A stretch of DNA of 58,107 nt from Myxococcota bacterium (GCA_028278065.1 JANQFA010000055.1:1-58107), one strand, 5' to 3'. Counted from the stretch's first letter, positions 1-9,825 are shown. Program-made: numbers and translations. Notes: generated by a model from the letters alone, not told the origin.

Positions 1-727
1 CGAGTTCCTGATCCGGGACCGCCGCTCGATCGTGAACCAGCGCGAGATCGGCGTCGACACCCAGAGCTTCGCGAACGCCCTGCGCGCCGCGCTGCGCCAG
101 GACCCCGACGTGATCCTCGTCGGCGAGATGCGGGACTTCGAGACGATCGAGACGGCCATCACGGCGGCCGAGACCGGCCACCTCGTCATGAGCACGCTCC
201 ACACCCTCGACGCCACCGAGACGATCAACCGCATCATCTCGGTCTTCCCGCCCTACCAGCAGAAGCAGGTGCGCCTCCAGCTCGCCTCGATCCTGCGGGC
301 GGTGATCTCCCAGCGCCTGGTGCCGCGCGCCGACGGCAAGGGCCGCGTCCCCGCCCTCGAGGTGCTCGTCTCCACGGCCCGCACCCGCGAGTGCATCGCC
401 GACAAGGAGCGCACCAAGGAGCTCCACGACGCCATCTCCAAGGGCTTCACCACCTACGGGATGCAGACCTTCGACCAGTCCCTCATGCACCTGGTGAAGC
501 AGGAGCTGGTCACCTACGACGAGGCGCTCAAGCACGTCTCCAACCCCGACGACTTCGCCCTGCGCTTCCGCGGCATCGACTCCACTTCCGACGGCACCTG
601 GGACCACTTCGAGAAGGACGACGAGGAGAAGCCCGAGGAGGCCCCCGTTCTCGGCGCCGAGGACGAGCCCGAGCCGGGGCCCAAGCCCGCGTCGGACGAC
701 CCCGACTTCAAGATCGAGCGCTTCTAG
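1..727 (+). CDS. pilT: Type IV pilus retraction ATPase PilT/PilU (3' part)
   Basis: C-terminal 241 residues of a GspE/PilT-family ATPase; the gene enters from the left edge, reading frame beginning at base 2. PilT-type hexamers depolymerise the type IV pilus at the inner membrane and drive twitching. Seen: QREIGVDTQSF, the Walker B region RQDPDVILVGEMRD, the His box HLVMSTLHTLDATET and the FPPYQQKQVR stretch typical of PilT. After the ATPase core there is a tail of about 50 residues rich in Asp, Glu and Pro. The Walker A motif lies outside the window, so PilT cannot be firmly separated from PilU. A stem-loop follows the stop codon. Confidence 0.9.
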   Translation, partial: EFLIRDRRSIVNQREIGVDTQSFANALRAALRQDPDVILVGEMRDFETIETAITAAETGHLVMSTLHTLDATETINRIISVFPPYQQKQVRLQLASILRAVISQRLVPRADGKGRVPALEVLVSTARTRECIADKERTKELHDAISKGFTTYGMQTFDQSLMHLVKQELVTYDEALKHVSNPDDFALRFRGIDSTSDGTWDHFEKDDEEKPEEAPVLGAEDEPEPGPKPASDDPDFKIERF

Positions 728-731
728 GGAA

Positions 732-755
732 GATCCGCTCCCGACCGAGCGGATT
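732..755 (+). terminator. Stem-loop after pilT
   Basis: ATCCGCTC (733-740) and GAGCGGAT (747-754) form a perfect 8-bp stem around a 6-base loop, extended by one G-T pair, starting 5 bases after the pilT stop. There is only a weak T-rich tail, so intrinsic termination is plausible but unproven. Confidence 0.5.
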
Positions 756-868
756 GTCGTGCAGGTGACAGCGCCCTCCCCACGCCCGCGATAGCGATGG
801 GCTTGGTGCGGGAAGCGGGCAGCGGAGGCCCGGCCCGCCGAGGAGGGTTCGATCCGCACTCCCGGCCG

Positions 869-3829
869 ATGCTGACCGCGCGCGCTGCCCTGCTCGCCGT
901 CCTGCTGCTGGTCGCCCTGGCCGCGTCCGCGCCCGTGCGCGCGTTCGAGACCTTCGACGATCGCCTGCGCATCCACGGCTTCCTGCAGGGTGAGTTCCGG
1001 ACCCTCTCCACCAACTACGACCGCGACACCTGGTACCCGAGCCAGATGGCGCTCAGCTTCAATCTGGAGCTCGAGCTCGACATCATCCGCGATGGCTGGG
1101 GTCCCATCGACGTGATGGACGCCTTCGTGCGCACCAACGTGCGCTTCGACTGCATCTGGTACGATGGCTGCGGCCTCTTCGGAACCGACCACCGCTTCGG
1201 CGACGACGCCCGCTTCGCCGCCTCGCGGAGGTGGACCGACGGCAGGAAACGCACCAAGAACGGCGTCGTCGGCGTCGCGCCTGCAACCCGCGTCCACGAC
1301 GGGAAGAAGCTGGTCCTCTTCCACGAGACCCCGCCCTTCGACCCCCTGCTCGCCTTCTCGCCCGAGGGAGGCAACCTCGACGCCACCTTCGCCCCGATCG
1401 ACCCCCTTCCACTCACCGCCTACCGGCGCATCGAAGGCGGCTTCGACGAGTTCGGCTTCATCCTGGGTCCCATCAACCGGCGTGCCCAGATCACCTCACT
1501 GGCCAGTCTGCGCACGGTGCCCAACTCGACGATCCACGGGCTCCCGCTGCGGCCGGAGGTCCCGGACTTTCCGCGACTCGGAACCGACCTGAAGGACGCG
1601 GGTGGCCTCTGGGTTCCCAACAAGCCGCTGCGCGACCGCATCGACGACATCGACGACGACGGTGAGGGATTCAACCTGCGCGAGCGCGAGCTGCGCTGGA
1701 ATCACGGTGCCGCCCAGCAGGAAGGCGAATACGAGCTGAAGGAGGCCTATCTCGACCTCGAGGTCTTCGATGGGCGGCTCTTCGTGCGCCTCGGGAAGCA
1801 GCTCATCGTGTGGGGCAAGACCGAGCTCTTCCGCAGCCAGGACCAGTTCAATCCCCAGGACGTGGGGCTGAGCACGCTACCCCGGCTCGAGGACTCGCGC
1901 CTCGCCCAGTGGGCCGCCCGCACCATATTCTCCTTCTACGACATCGGGCCCTTTCAGGACGTGCGCCTCGAGCTGGCGGCCATCGTGGACGAGTTCCAGC
2001 CTCTCGACGCCGGGACCTGCGGCGAGCCCTACGCGGTCTTCCTGGTGTGCGCAGCCAGCAACGGGTTCTTCAGTCACGGCTACTCCGGTCTCGGCCTGGC
2101 CGGCGTGGACCTGCCCCCGCACCCCTGGAACGACATCCGCGGGCTCGAGTTCGGCGCCCGGCTCGAGTGGCGCTGGCGCCGCTTCGCCTTCGCCCTGACC
2201 GACTTCTACGGCTACGACGACATCCCGACCGTGAACCGCTTCCACGGCTACGAGCGCAAGGTCGAGATCGAGACCGGGCGGCCTCTCGACGTCCTCGGCC
2301 GCCACTACGACTTCAGCGATCCCGACAAGCTCCGCGATCAGGCGCTGAACTTCAGCCCGCTGAATCGCCAGCTCTACGACTTCTCCTGCGCCGTGTCGGT
2401 GGGCGTCGCGGGCCAGTTCGTGCCGGAGCTCCAGGACGACTGCATCGGCTCGCTCTTCAACAACAACAATCCGCTCGAGGCCGCGGCTCCCCTCGAGGTC
2501 GGCATCGCCGACGTCTTCGGGACCGTGCTCGTCGGCTCGTCCTTTCCCGGCGCGTTCATCCTGGACCAGATCGCCGAGCTGGGGCTCTCCTTCGCGGAGC
2601 TGCAGGATCTCCTGATCCTCCTGAATCGGGATCCCAACGACGGGCCACAGCTCCTGGGCGCCTTCTGCAGCAGCGGCAACGCGGACGCCGGTGTCTGCCT
2701 CAGCGAGCGCCTCACCGATGCCCAGGAGGCACTGCTCGGCTGCGGCCCCTTCTACGGGATCAACTGCGACATCGAGGGGATCGACCTCTTCCACGCGGAG
2801 GCGAGCGTCCTCTTCCAGGCCTTCCCCCAGTTCGTCGGCCCCGTCGCCACGCGCTACGAGCGCGGCAGGCTCTTCATCCTGCCCGGCGCTCGCGGACCGG
2901 GAGATCCGGGCTACGACCCGCTCCAGGACGGCTGCGTCAACCCGAAGTCGCACAAGCTCTGCGCCGGCGCGATGCATCTCATCAATCCCGCCACCGGGAA
3001 GACCTTCCGAAACGAGATGGAAGCCCTCTCCTACAACCTCCTGCGGCTGCTGGCGGCCTTCGGCACGCGCGACGATCCGGGGTGCGACCTGAACGACCCC
3101 TTCAGCTGCGCCTTCGTGCGCTCCATCTACGACCTCTCCGGCTCCGGACGACCCGAGATCCGGGCCGGAGGCAACGGGCGCTTCGGGCGGCGCGACTTCC
3201 TCTGGGCCAACGGCGGACCCATCATCCTGGAGTTCCAGAAGCGCAACGTCCTGGGCTTCTCCATGGACTTCGACGAGGACCACAGCAAGACGAGCTGGAG
3301 CATCGAGGCGACCTGGTTCGCCGGAACGGCGGTGGCGGACGACCAGAGCCCCAACCTGTACCGCGAGGAGGACGTCTACAACCTGTCGATCTCGGTCGAC
3401 CGGCCCACCTTCGTCAACTTCCTCAACGCCAACCGGACCTTCGTCTTCAACACCCAGATCTTCCTGCAGTACGTGGCGGGTGGGCGCACCGTGCGGGACC
3501 GGGATCCCGTCCAGGTCCTGGGGACGTTCACGATCCTGACCGGCTACTTCCAGGACCGCCTGGCGCCCCAGCTCACCTTCGTCCACGACCTGCGCTCGAT
3601 CTCGGGCGGGGCCATCTTCGACCTCAGCTGGCGCTTCTCCGCCAACTTCTCGGTGACCGCGGGCTTCGCGACCTTCTACGGGAACCCCGAGCTGGCCGAC
3701 GACCCCAACCTCTTCCCCACGAACATCACGAACAACGGGCCGCCCAACAGCACCTACACCCGCTACGACGGCCTCTCGCTGCTGAAGTACCGCGACGAGG
3801 TGTCGCTGCAGCTCCGCTACGCCTTCTAG
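869..3829 (+). CDS. DUF1302 family outer-membrane protein, very large
   Basis: About 986 residues. The ATG at 869 opens directly on a signal peptide (LTARAALLAVLLLVALAAS, cleavage near PVRA), so longer upstream frames are rejected; an AGGAGG lies rather far upstream at 841. The segment VRLGKQLIVWGKTELF followed by a D-Q-F-NPQD stretch is diagnostic of DUF1302. The C-terminus ends in alternating residues finishing YAF, a typical beta-barrel end. DUF1302 proteins are predicted outer-membrane barrels, often linked to uptake of hydrophobic compounds; the substrate is unknown. It has at least 13 cysteines, many closely spaced (for example CIWYDGC, CGPFYGINC), unusual for a barrel. It stands alone between pilT and alaS. 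Confidence 0.8.
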   Translation: MLTARAALLAVLLLVALAASAPVRAFETFDDRLRIHGFLQGEFRTLSTNYDRDTWYPSQMALSFNLELELDIIRDGWGPIDVMDAFVRTNVRFDCIWYDGCGLFGTDHRFGDDARFAASRRWTDGRKRTKNGVVGVAPATRVHDGKKLVLFHETPPFDPLLAFSPEGGNLDATFAPIDPLPLTAYRRIEGGFDEFGFILGPINRRAQITSLASLRTVPNSTIHGLPLRPEVPDFPRLGTDLKDAGGLWVPNKPLRDRIDDIDDDGEGFNLRERELRWNHGAAQQEGEYELKEAYLDLEVFDGRLFVRLGKQLIVWGKTELFRSQDQFNPQDVGLSTLPRLEDSRLAQWAARTIFSFYDIGPFQDVRLELAAIVDEFQPLDAGTCGEPYAVFLVCAASNGFFSHGYSGLGLAGVDLPPHPWNDIRGLEFGARLEWRWRRFAFALTDFYGYDDIPTVNRFHGYERKVEIETGRPLDVLGRHYDFSDPDKLRDQALNFSPLNRQLYDFSCAVSVGVAGQFVPELQDDCIGSLFNNNNPLEAAAPLEVGIADVFGTVLVGSSFPGAFILDQIAELGLSFAELQDLLILLNRDPNDGPQLLGAFCSSGNADAGVCLSERLTDAQEALLGCGPFYGINCDIEGIDLFHAEASVLFQAFPQFVGPVATRYERGRLFILPGARGPGDPGYDPLQDGCVNPKSHKLCAGAMHLINPATGKTFRNEMEALSYNLLRLLAAFGTRDDPGCDLNDPFSCAFVRSIYDLSGSGRPEIRAGGNGRFGRRDFLWANGGPIILEFQKRNVLGFSMDFDEDHSKTSWSIEATWFAGTAVADDQSPNLYREEDVYNLSISVDRPTFVNFLNANRTFVFNTQIFLQYVAGGRTVRDRDPVQVLGTFTILTGYFQDRLAPQLTFVHDLRSISGGAIFDLSWRFSANFSVTAGFATFYGNPELADDPNLFPTNITNNGPPNSTYTRYDGLSLLKYRDEVSLQLRYAF

Positions 3830-3983
3830 GCGTCATCCGGGGCCACGGGAAAGACCCGAGCCGGGCGCGGCGCTCGCCCTGCGCGAGACCTGCGCGAGGC
3901 CTGCGAGTGGGCTCGCCGCCATGGGACGGACCCGGATTCGTGCCCTACCTTCGCCCCCTTGCACCCCCCAGGAGCCCACGCCG

Positions 3984-6632
3984 ATGGCGTCCCACCCGAC
4001 CTCCGGACACGAGATCCGGGACAGCTTCCTGCGCTTCTTCGAGACCCGTGGTCACCGGGTGGTGGCGAGCTCCTCGCTGATCCCCGAGTCCGACCCCACC
4101 CTGATGTTCACCAACGCAGGCATGGTGCAGTTCAAGCGCGTCTTCACCGGAGAGGAGACGCGAGGCTACAGCCGGGCCGTCACGGCGCAGAAGATCATGC
4201 GCGTCTCGGGGAAGCACAACGACCTCGAGAACGTGGGTCGCAGCCCCCGCCACCACACCTTCTTCGAGATGCTCGGCAACTTCTCCTTCGGGGACTACTT
4301 CAAGGAGGAGGCGATCGAGTGGGGATGGGAGCTGCTCACGCAGACCTGGGGGCTCGACCTCGAGAACCTCGCCGTCTCCGTCTTTCGCGAGGACGACGAA
4401 GCGGCGGAGATCTGGGGAAACCAGATCGGGATTCCGGACGCCAAGCTCTATCGGCTGGACGAAGACGACAACTTCTGGAGCATGGGCGACACCGGTCCGT
4501 GCGGACCGTGCACCGAGATCCACTACGACTTCGGAGCCCGCGACGACTGCACCAGCGCCGTCTGCAACCCTTCCTGCGACTGCGGCCGCTGGATCGAGCT
4601 CTGGAACCTGGTCTTCATGCAGTTCGACCGCTCCGCGGACGGCACCCGGACGCCCCTCCCCAAGCCCTGCGTGGACACGGGAGCCGGGCTGGAGCGCGTG
4701 GCGACCATCCTCCAGGGTGTGTCCAACACCTACCAGACCGACTTCTTCACGGGCATCCTGGCACGCGCCCAGGACCTGTCCGGCGTCTCGCTCGGAAACG
4801 ACCCGGAGAGGGACGTCTCGCTGAAGGTCGTGGCGGACCATGCGCGGGCGGTCACCTTCCTGATCGGCGACGGCGTGCTTCCGGCCAACGAGGGGCGCGG
4901 CTACGTGCTGCGCCGCATCCTGCGCCGCGCGGCCCGACACGGCGTCCTGCTCGGCCTCGAGCGCCCCTTCCTGTTCGAGGTGGCGGACGCGGTGATCCAC
5001 GAGATGGCCGGCGCCTATCCGGAGCTGGCCGAGCGCCGCGACTACATCAAGGACCGGGTGAGGCGGGAAGAGGAGCGCTTCCTCGAGACGCTCTCGAAGG
5101 GACTCGCCCTCCTCGAGGGCGAGATCGCCGCGGTCCGCGAGCGCGGCGACGGCACCCTGTCCGGCGAGGTCGCGTTCCGCCTCTACGACACCTATGGATT
5201 CCCGCTCGACCTGACCGAGGACATCCTGCGCGGACACCAGCTCGACATCGACCGCGCGGGCTTCGACGCGAGCATGGAGGAGCAGCGCAGCCGAGCTCGC
5301 GCCGCGTGGAAGGGAAGCGGCGACGAGAAGGTGAGCGAGATCTACGGCCGCCTCGCAGCGGACCTGGAGACGAGCTTCGTCGGCTACCAGGGGCTGGAAG
5401 GTCGCTCGGAGGTGCGCGCGCTGCTGGTGGACGGACACTCGGTGGACCAGGCCTCCGGCGGCGACGCCGTCGAGGTGGTCGTCGACGAGACACCCTTCTA
5501 TCCCGAGGGCGGTGGCCAGGTCGGAGACGCCGGGACGATCCGCACCGCCTCGGGCTGCGTGGTCGTCGACGGCGCTGCGAGACCCAGCGGCGAGCTGATC
5601 GTGCACCGCGGCAAGGTCGTCGAGGGATCCATCCGCGTGGGGGAGGAGGCGGAGCTGCTGGTCGAGGCGACGGCACGCGCGGCCACGATGCGAAACCACT
5701 CGGGCACCCACCTGCTGCACGCGGCGCTCCGCGAGGTGCTGGGCCCGCAGGCGATGCAGAAGGGATCGCTCGTGGCCCCGGATCGCCTGCGCTTCGACTT
5801 CACCCACGACGCGCCGCTCTCCGACCAGGAGGTCGAACGCATCGAGGATCTGGTGAACGGCTGGATCGAGGAGAACCACCCCGCTCGCAGCCGCTTCATG
5901 GCCTACGACGAGGCAATCACCGCGGGTGCCGTGGCGATCTTCGAGGAGAAGTACGGCGACGAGGTGCGTGTGATCTCCTTCGGAGACGTCTCGACCGAGC
6001 TCTGCGGGGGCACCCACGCGGGGGCCACGGGCGACATCGGTCTCCTCAAGATCGTGAGCGAGGGCGGGATCGCCTCGGGCGTGCGCCGCGTCGAGGCTCT
6101 GACCGGGCTGGGCGCGCTGCGTTGGCTGCGCGAGCAGCAGCGCGCGCTGCGCGCGACGGCCGAGCTCCTGAAGTCGCCCGTCGACGACGTGCCGAGCCGG
6201 GTCGAGAAGCTCCTCGAGGATCGCCGCGCGGCGGAGAAGGAGATCGAGAAGCTGCGCCGCGATCGCCGCGGGGCGGCCGGTGGCGACCTGGTCGCGGGGG
6301 CGCGCGAGATCGCGGGAGTGAAGGTCCTGGCCGCACGGGCCGACGGAACCGGCAAGAAGGAGCTGCGCGGGATGATCGACGACCTGCGCGGGAAGATCGG
6401 CAGCGGAGTGGTGCTGCTCGCCGCGGAGGAGGACGGCCGTGTCACCCTCGCGCTGGGCGTCACCAAGGACCTGACCGACCGCCTCAAGGCGGGCGACCTC
6501 GTGCGGGAAGTGGCACAGGTCGTCGGCGGCAAGGGAGGCGGCCGTGCGGACTTCGCACAGGCCGGCGGCGACGATCCGGCCCGGCTCGACGACGCCTTCG
6601 AGCGCCTCTACGCACTGGTGGAGACGGCGTGA
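3984..6632 (+). CDS. alaS: Alanyl-tRNA synthetase
   Basis: 882 residues, normal length for bacterial AlaRS. It charges tRNA-Ala and deacylates mischarged Ser- and Gly-tRNA-Ala. Seen in order: class II catalytic core from residue 10 with the motif 3-like NEGRGYVLRRILRRAARHG, the editing domain with HSGTHLLH near residue 571, the distal zinc-ligand motif CGGTH near 673, then a coiled-coil and C-terminal DHHA1-like domain. The ATG at 3984 is chosen because AGGAG lies 9 bases upstream (3970-3974) and the protein then starts at the conserved HEIRDSFLRFF region. TACCTT at 3946 could be the -10 box. It overlaps ispG by 4 bases. Confidence 0.97.
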   Translation: MASHPTSGHEIRDSFLRFFETRGHRVVASSSLIPESDPTLMFTNAGMVQFKRVFTGEETRGYSRAVTAQKIMRVSGKHNDLENVGRSPRHHTFFEMLGNFSFGDYFKEEAIEWGWELLTQTWGLDLENLAVSVFREDDEAAEIWGNQIGIPDAKLYRLDEDDNFWSMGDTGPCGPCTEIHYDFGARDDCTSAVCNPSCDCGRWIELWNLVFMQFDRSADGTRTPLPKPCVDTGAGLERVATILQGVSNTYQTDFFTGILARAQDLSGVSLGNDPERDVSLKVVADHARAVTFLIGDGVLPANEGRGYVLRRILRRAARHGVLLGLERPFLFEVADAVIHEMAGAYPELAERRDYIKDRVRREEERFLETLSKGLALLEGEIAAVRERGDGTLSGEVAFRLYDTYGFPLDLTEDILRGHQLDIDRAGFDASMEEQRSRARAAWKGSGDEKVSEIYGRLAADLETSFVGYQGLEGRSEVRALLVDGHSVDQASGGDAVEVVVDETPFYPEGGGQVGDAGTIRTASGCVVVDGAARPSGELIVHRGKVVEGSIRVGEEAELLVEATARAATMRNHSGTHLLHAALREVLGPQAMQKGSLVAPDRLRFDFTHDAPLSDQEVERIEDLVNGWIEENHPARSRFMAYDEAITAGAVAIFEEKYGDEVRVISFGDVSTELCGGTHAGATGDIGLLKIVSEGGIASGVRRVEALTGLGALRWLREQQRALRATAELLKSPVDDVPSRVEKLLEDRRAAEKEIEKLRRDRRGAAGGDLVAGAREIAGVKVLAARADGTGKKELRGMIDDLRGKIGSGVVLLAAEEDGRVTLALGVTKDLTDRLKAGDLVREVAQVVGGKGGGRADFAQAGGDDPARLDDAFERLYALVETA

Positions 6633-8734
6633 GCACGCGCTACGTCGAGCACCCGTTCTCCGGAGTGCGGCGCCGCACGCGTGTGGTTGCGGTGGGCGAC
6701 GTCGCGATCGGCGGCACCCACCCGATCCGGGTCCAGTCGATGACCACCACCAACACCCTGGACACGGCGGGCACCGCCGACCAGGTGGAGCGCCTCGTCG
6801 CAGCGGGCTGCGAGATCGTGCGCATCACCGCACCCGGCCGGAAGGAGGCCGAGAACCTGGGCGCCATCGCGGCCGAGCTGCGTCGCCGCGGTATCTCGAC
6901 GCCCCTCGTCGCCGACATCCACTTCGCACCCAGCGCCGCGATGATCGCCGCCGAGCACGTGGAGAAAGTCCGCATCAACCCCGGCAACTACGCCGACAAG
7001 AAGAAGTTCGCGGTGCTCGAGTACAGCGACGCCGAGTACGCCGAGGAGATCGAGCGGGTGGCGGAGCGCTTCCGTCCGCTGGTGCGACGCTGCAAGGAGC
7101 TGGGCCGGGCCATGCGCATCGGCACCAACCACGGCTCGCTGTCGGACCGCATCATGAACCGCTACGGCGACACCCCGGCCGGCATGGTGGAGAGCGCCCT
7201 CGAATTCCTGGACGTGTGCGAAGACGAGGGCTTCGAGGACGTGATCTTCAGCATGAAGTCGAGCAACGCCCAGGTCGCGATCCAGGCCTACCGGCTCCTG
7301 GCCGCGCGTCTGGCGGAACGCGCGGCCGCCGGCCGCTGCGGCGGCCAGCCCTTCCATCTGGGCGTCACCGAGGCCGGTGACGGGGAGGACGCGCGCATCA
7401 AGAGCGCGATCGGAATCGGCTCACTCCTGGAGGATGGAATCGGCGACACGATCCGCGTCTCCCTCACCGAAGACCCGGTGAAGGAGGTCCCGGTGGCCCG
7501 CGCCCTGGCGCGGCGCTACGACGCGCGCTTCGCGGACGAGGAGGCGCCGGAGCGGAACGCAGACGAGACGACGGCGAGCAGGGGCGGGCAAGAGACGTGG
7601 CTCGCCGCCGTGGATCCGTACTCGTACCGGCGACGGGCGGCCCGCGAGATCGCCTGCGGCGGAATCGCACTGGGTGCAGGACGCGAGGTGCGTGTCGAGG
7701 TCGACCTCGGTCCGGTTCCAGCCGACGCGGACGCTGCCGCGGGCGAGCTGGCCCGCTCCCTGGCCGCACAGCCGGACGTGGTCTGCGAAGGCGTGGGTGT
7801 CGCGGCCAGCGGCGATCCGGGGCCGCTGCGGATCGAGCCCTTCGCCAAGGCACTCTCGATGGCAGGAGTGGAAGCTCCGCTGGTGGTGTCGGTCCCGGCG
7901 GCGCAGGCCGCCTCGCTGCCCGCCTGCGTGGGTCGGATCGTCGTCCCCCTCTCCGAGGGCATCCCCGAGGGCGACCTGTCGGCCGCGGCCCGGGCCGCCG
8001 ACGCCCTGGAGGCGCCGCTCGAGTGGCTCGTGTGCGGCCTCGACCTGGAAGGCCTGGTGGACGCCGCACTCGCGGCCGGCGCCGCGCGGCCCGCCTTCTC
8101 CGTGCTGGACGCGCGGCCGGTCCCCGCGGTGCGCCGCCTCGACGCGCGGCCGGTCCCCGCGGTGCGCCGCCTCGACGCGCGGCCGGTCCACGCGGTGCGC
8201 CGCCTGGTCGCGCGGCTGGGCGAGGCCGGCAGCGACGCGCCGGTGATCCTGCGCCACCGCTCCGACCCCACGGCCGATGCCGAGAGCGCCATCCTCGCGG
8301 CGGGGACCGATCTCGGCGCCCCGCTCTGTGACGGTGTCGGCGACGCGATCGTCCTCTCCGGGTTCGGCGATCCCGGCCGCACCGTGGCCACCGGCTACCG
8401 GATCCTGCAGGGCGCTCGCCTGCGCACCACCTGGACCGAGTTCATCTCCTGCCCGTCCTGCGGCCGCACCCTCTTCGATCTCGAGGAGACCACGGCGCGC
8501 ATCAAGGCGCGGACGGGCCACCTCGACGGGGTGAAGATCGCCATCATGGGTTGTATCGTGAATGGTCCCGGAGAGATGGCGGATGCAGACTTCGGCTACG
8601 TGGGCTCCGGCCCCGCCTCGGTGAACCTGTACGTGGGCAAGGAGCTCGTGGAGCGGAACGTTCCTACCGCGGAGTCCGACGACCGCCTGGTCGAGCTGAT
8701 CCGCAAGCACGGGCGCTGGGTCGATCCCCATTGA
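6629..8734 (+). CDS. ispG: 4-hydroxy-3-methylbut-2-enyl diphosphate synthase, long three-domain form
   Basis: 701 residues; the GTG start overlaps the alaS stop as GTGA. IspG is the [4Fe-4S] enzyme that converts MEcPP to HMBPP in the MEP isoprenoid pathway. Seen: N-terminal TIM barrel (VQSMTTTNTLDT, KVRINPGNY, GVTEAGDGEDARIKS), a large middle insertion (about residues 310-590), and the C-terminal cluster domain with CPSCGRT near 607 and MGCIVNGPGE near 640, giving the three cysteines and a glutamate as ligands. The inserted A* domain is the plant/Chlamydia/Bacteroidetes architecture, about 300 residues longer than E. coli IspG. The insertion contains three 11-residue tandem repeats. ispE lies 14 kb away. 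Confidence 0.96.
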   Translation: MSTRYVEHPFSGVRRRTRVVAVGDVAIGGTHPIRVQSMTTTNTLDTAGTADQVERLVAAGCEIVRITAPGRKEAENLGAIAAELRRRGISTPLVADIHFAPSAAMIAAEHVEKVRINPGNYADKKKFAVLEYSDAEYAEEIERVAERFRPLVRRCKELGRAMRIGTNHGSLSDRIMNRYGDTPAGMVESALEFLDVCEDEGFEDVIFSMKSSNAQVAIQAYRLLAARLAERAAAGRCGGQPFHLGVTEAGDGEDARIKSAIGIGSLLEDGIGDTIRVSLTEDPVKEVPVARALARRYDARFADEEAPERNADETTASRGGQETWLAAVDPYSYRRRAAREIACGGIALGAGREVRVEVDLGPVPADADAAAGELARSLAAQPDVVCEGVGVAASGDPGPLRIEPFAKALSMAGVEAPLVVSVPAAQAASLPACVGRIVVPLSEGIPEGDLSAAARAADALEAPLEWLVCGLDLEGLVDAALAAGAARPAFSVLDARPVPAVRRLDARPVPAVRRLDARPVHAVRRLVARLGEAGSDAPVILRHRSDPTADAESAILAAGTDLGAPLCDGVGDAIVLSGFGDPGRTVATGYRILQGARLRTTWTEFISCPSCGRTLFDLEETTARIKARTGHLDGVKIAIMGCIVNGPGEMADADFGYVGSGPASVNLYVGKELVERNVPTAESDDRLVELIRKHGRWVDPH
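8108..8206 (+). repeat. 33-bp tandem repeat x3 inside ispG
   Basis: Three back-to-back 33-bp units (8108, 8141, 8174) encode LDARPVPAVRR twice and LDARPVHAVRR once. Units 1 and 2 are identical; unit 3 differs at two bases. The array is in frame and lies within the A* insertion domain, so it looks like a recent in-frame expansion that the enzyme tolerates. Confidence 0.95.
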
Positions 8735-9780
8735 GCACGGAGACGATCACCTGGATCGCCGCCGGCCTCTGCCTCAGCCAGTCGGGGATCTTCTCCGGGC
8801 TGAACCTGGCGTTGTTCGGCCTCTCGAAGGTCCGCCTGCAGGTAGAGAGCGACGCGGGCAACGCCGATGCCCGCAAGGTGCTCGAGCTGCGCCGCGACTC
8901 GAATCGCCTGCTCGCGACGATCCTGTGGGGCAACGTGGCGGTGAACGTCCTGCTGACGATCCTGCTGGACAGCTTGTTCATCCCCGCGGTGGCGTTCTTC
9001 GTCTCGACCTTCGGAATCACCCTGTTCGGAGAGATCGCGCCCCAGGCCTACTTCTCGCGCAACGCCATGAAGGTGGGCGCCCGCCTCGCGCCGCTCATGC
9101 GATTCTACGTCCTCCTGTTCACACCGTTCGCCAAGCCCACGGGCATGATGCTGGATGCCTGGCTGGGGCCGGAGATGACGGCCTGGTTCGGCGAGCACGA
9201 CCTCCACCACCTGATCCGGCGCCACGTCGAGGAGCCGGAGGTGAACATCGGGCGCGTGGAGGGAGCGGGCGCGATGAACTTCCTCACCATCGACGACCGG
9301 CCGCTGGTGGCAGAGTCCGAGCTGCTCGACCCGCGCAGCATCGTGCAGCTCCCGGTGGAGGGGCGCCGCGTGGTCTGGCCGTCCTTCGCGGCGGGTCCGG
9401 ACGATCCCTTCCTGCGGCGGATCCACGCCTCCGGCCGCAAGTGGGTGGTCATCACCGACCCGGAGGACGAGCCGCTCCGCGTGCTGGACGCGGACGGATT
9501 CCTGCGCTCGGCGTGCCTCGACAACACCCCGACGGATCCGGAGCGCTTCAGCCACACCCCGCTCGTGGTGCGCGATCCCAATGCGCCGATCGAAGCGGTG
9601 GTCGAGTCGCTGCACGCGCGCTCCGCCGGGCACGACGTCATCGACCAGGACGTGGTCCTGCTCTGGAGTCGCGAGAAGCGGATCCTCACAGGGGCCGACC
9701 TGCTGGGCAGCCTCCTGCGCGGCGTCTCCTACGCCGAGCCTCTCCCCGGCGTCGAGCCGCCTGCGCACGACGAGAGCTAG
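8731..9780 (+). CDS. CNNM/DUF21 membrane protein with degenerate CBS-like region
   Basis: 349 residues. The start is TTG at 8731, overlapping the ispG stop as TTGA; it places the protein directly at its first membrane segment. Seen: TM1 with SGIFSGLNLALFGL, then WGNVAVNVLLTILL, then the DUF21 signature FGEIAPQAYFSRNA and a fourth hydrophobic segment near FYVLLFTPFAKP. The remainder (about 190-349) has the spacing of a CBS pair but weak conservation. The CNNM/CorC family is implicated in Mg2+ or other divalent-cation export. Translational coupling to ispG is likely from the overlap; a functional link is not evident. Confidence 0.82.
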   Translation: MSTETITWIAAGLCLSQSGIFSGLNLALFGLSKVRLQVESDAGNADARKVLELRRDSNRLLATILWGNVAVNVLLTILLDSLFIPAVAFFVSTFGITLFGEIAPQAYFSRNAMKVGARLAPLMRFYVLLFTPFAKPTGMMLDAWLGPEMTAWFGEHDLHHLIRRHVEEPEVNIGRVEGAGAMNFLTIDDRPLVAESELLDPRSIVQLPVEGRRVVWPSFAAGPDDPFLRRIHASGRKWVVITDPEDEPLRVLDADGFLRSACLDNTPTDPERFSHTPLVVRDPNAPIEAVVESLHARSAGHDVIDQDVVLLWSREKRILTGADLLGSLLRGVSYAEPLPGVEPPAHDES

Positions 9781-9817
9781 CCCGGGCGCGCGCTCGAAGC
9801 CCGCTCGAGGGCCCGGG
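9781..9817. terminator. Palindromic element between convergent genes
   Basis: CCCGGGC at 9781 and GCCCGGG at 9811 are inverted copies enclosing a partly self-complementary CTCGA...TCGAG core. It occupies the convergent gap between the CNNM gene and the minus-strand sulfatase, so a bidirectional terminator is plausible. There is no T tract. Confidence 0.35.
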
Positions 9818-9825
9818 CCGCACGC

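Noticed and set aside
797..868. A longer N-terminus for the DUF1302 protein
   Set aside because: It would add 24 hydrophilic residues before an otherwise perfect signal peptide.
3945..6017. A 690-residue minus-strand frame opposite alaS
   Set aside because: A shadow of alaS, with no start context or recognisable motif.
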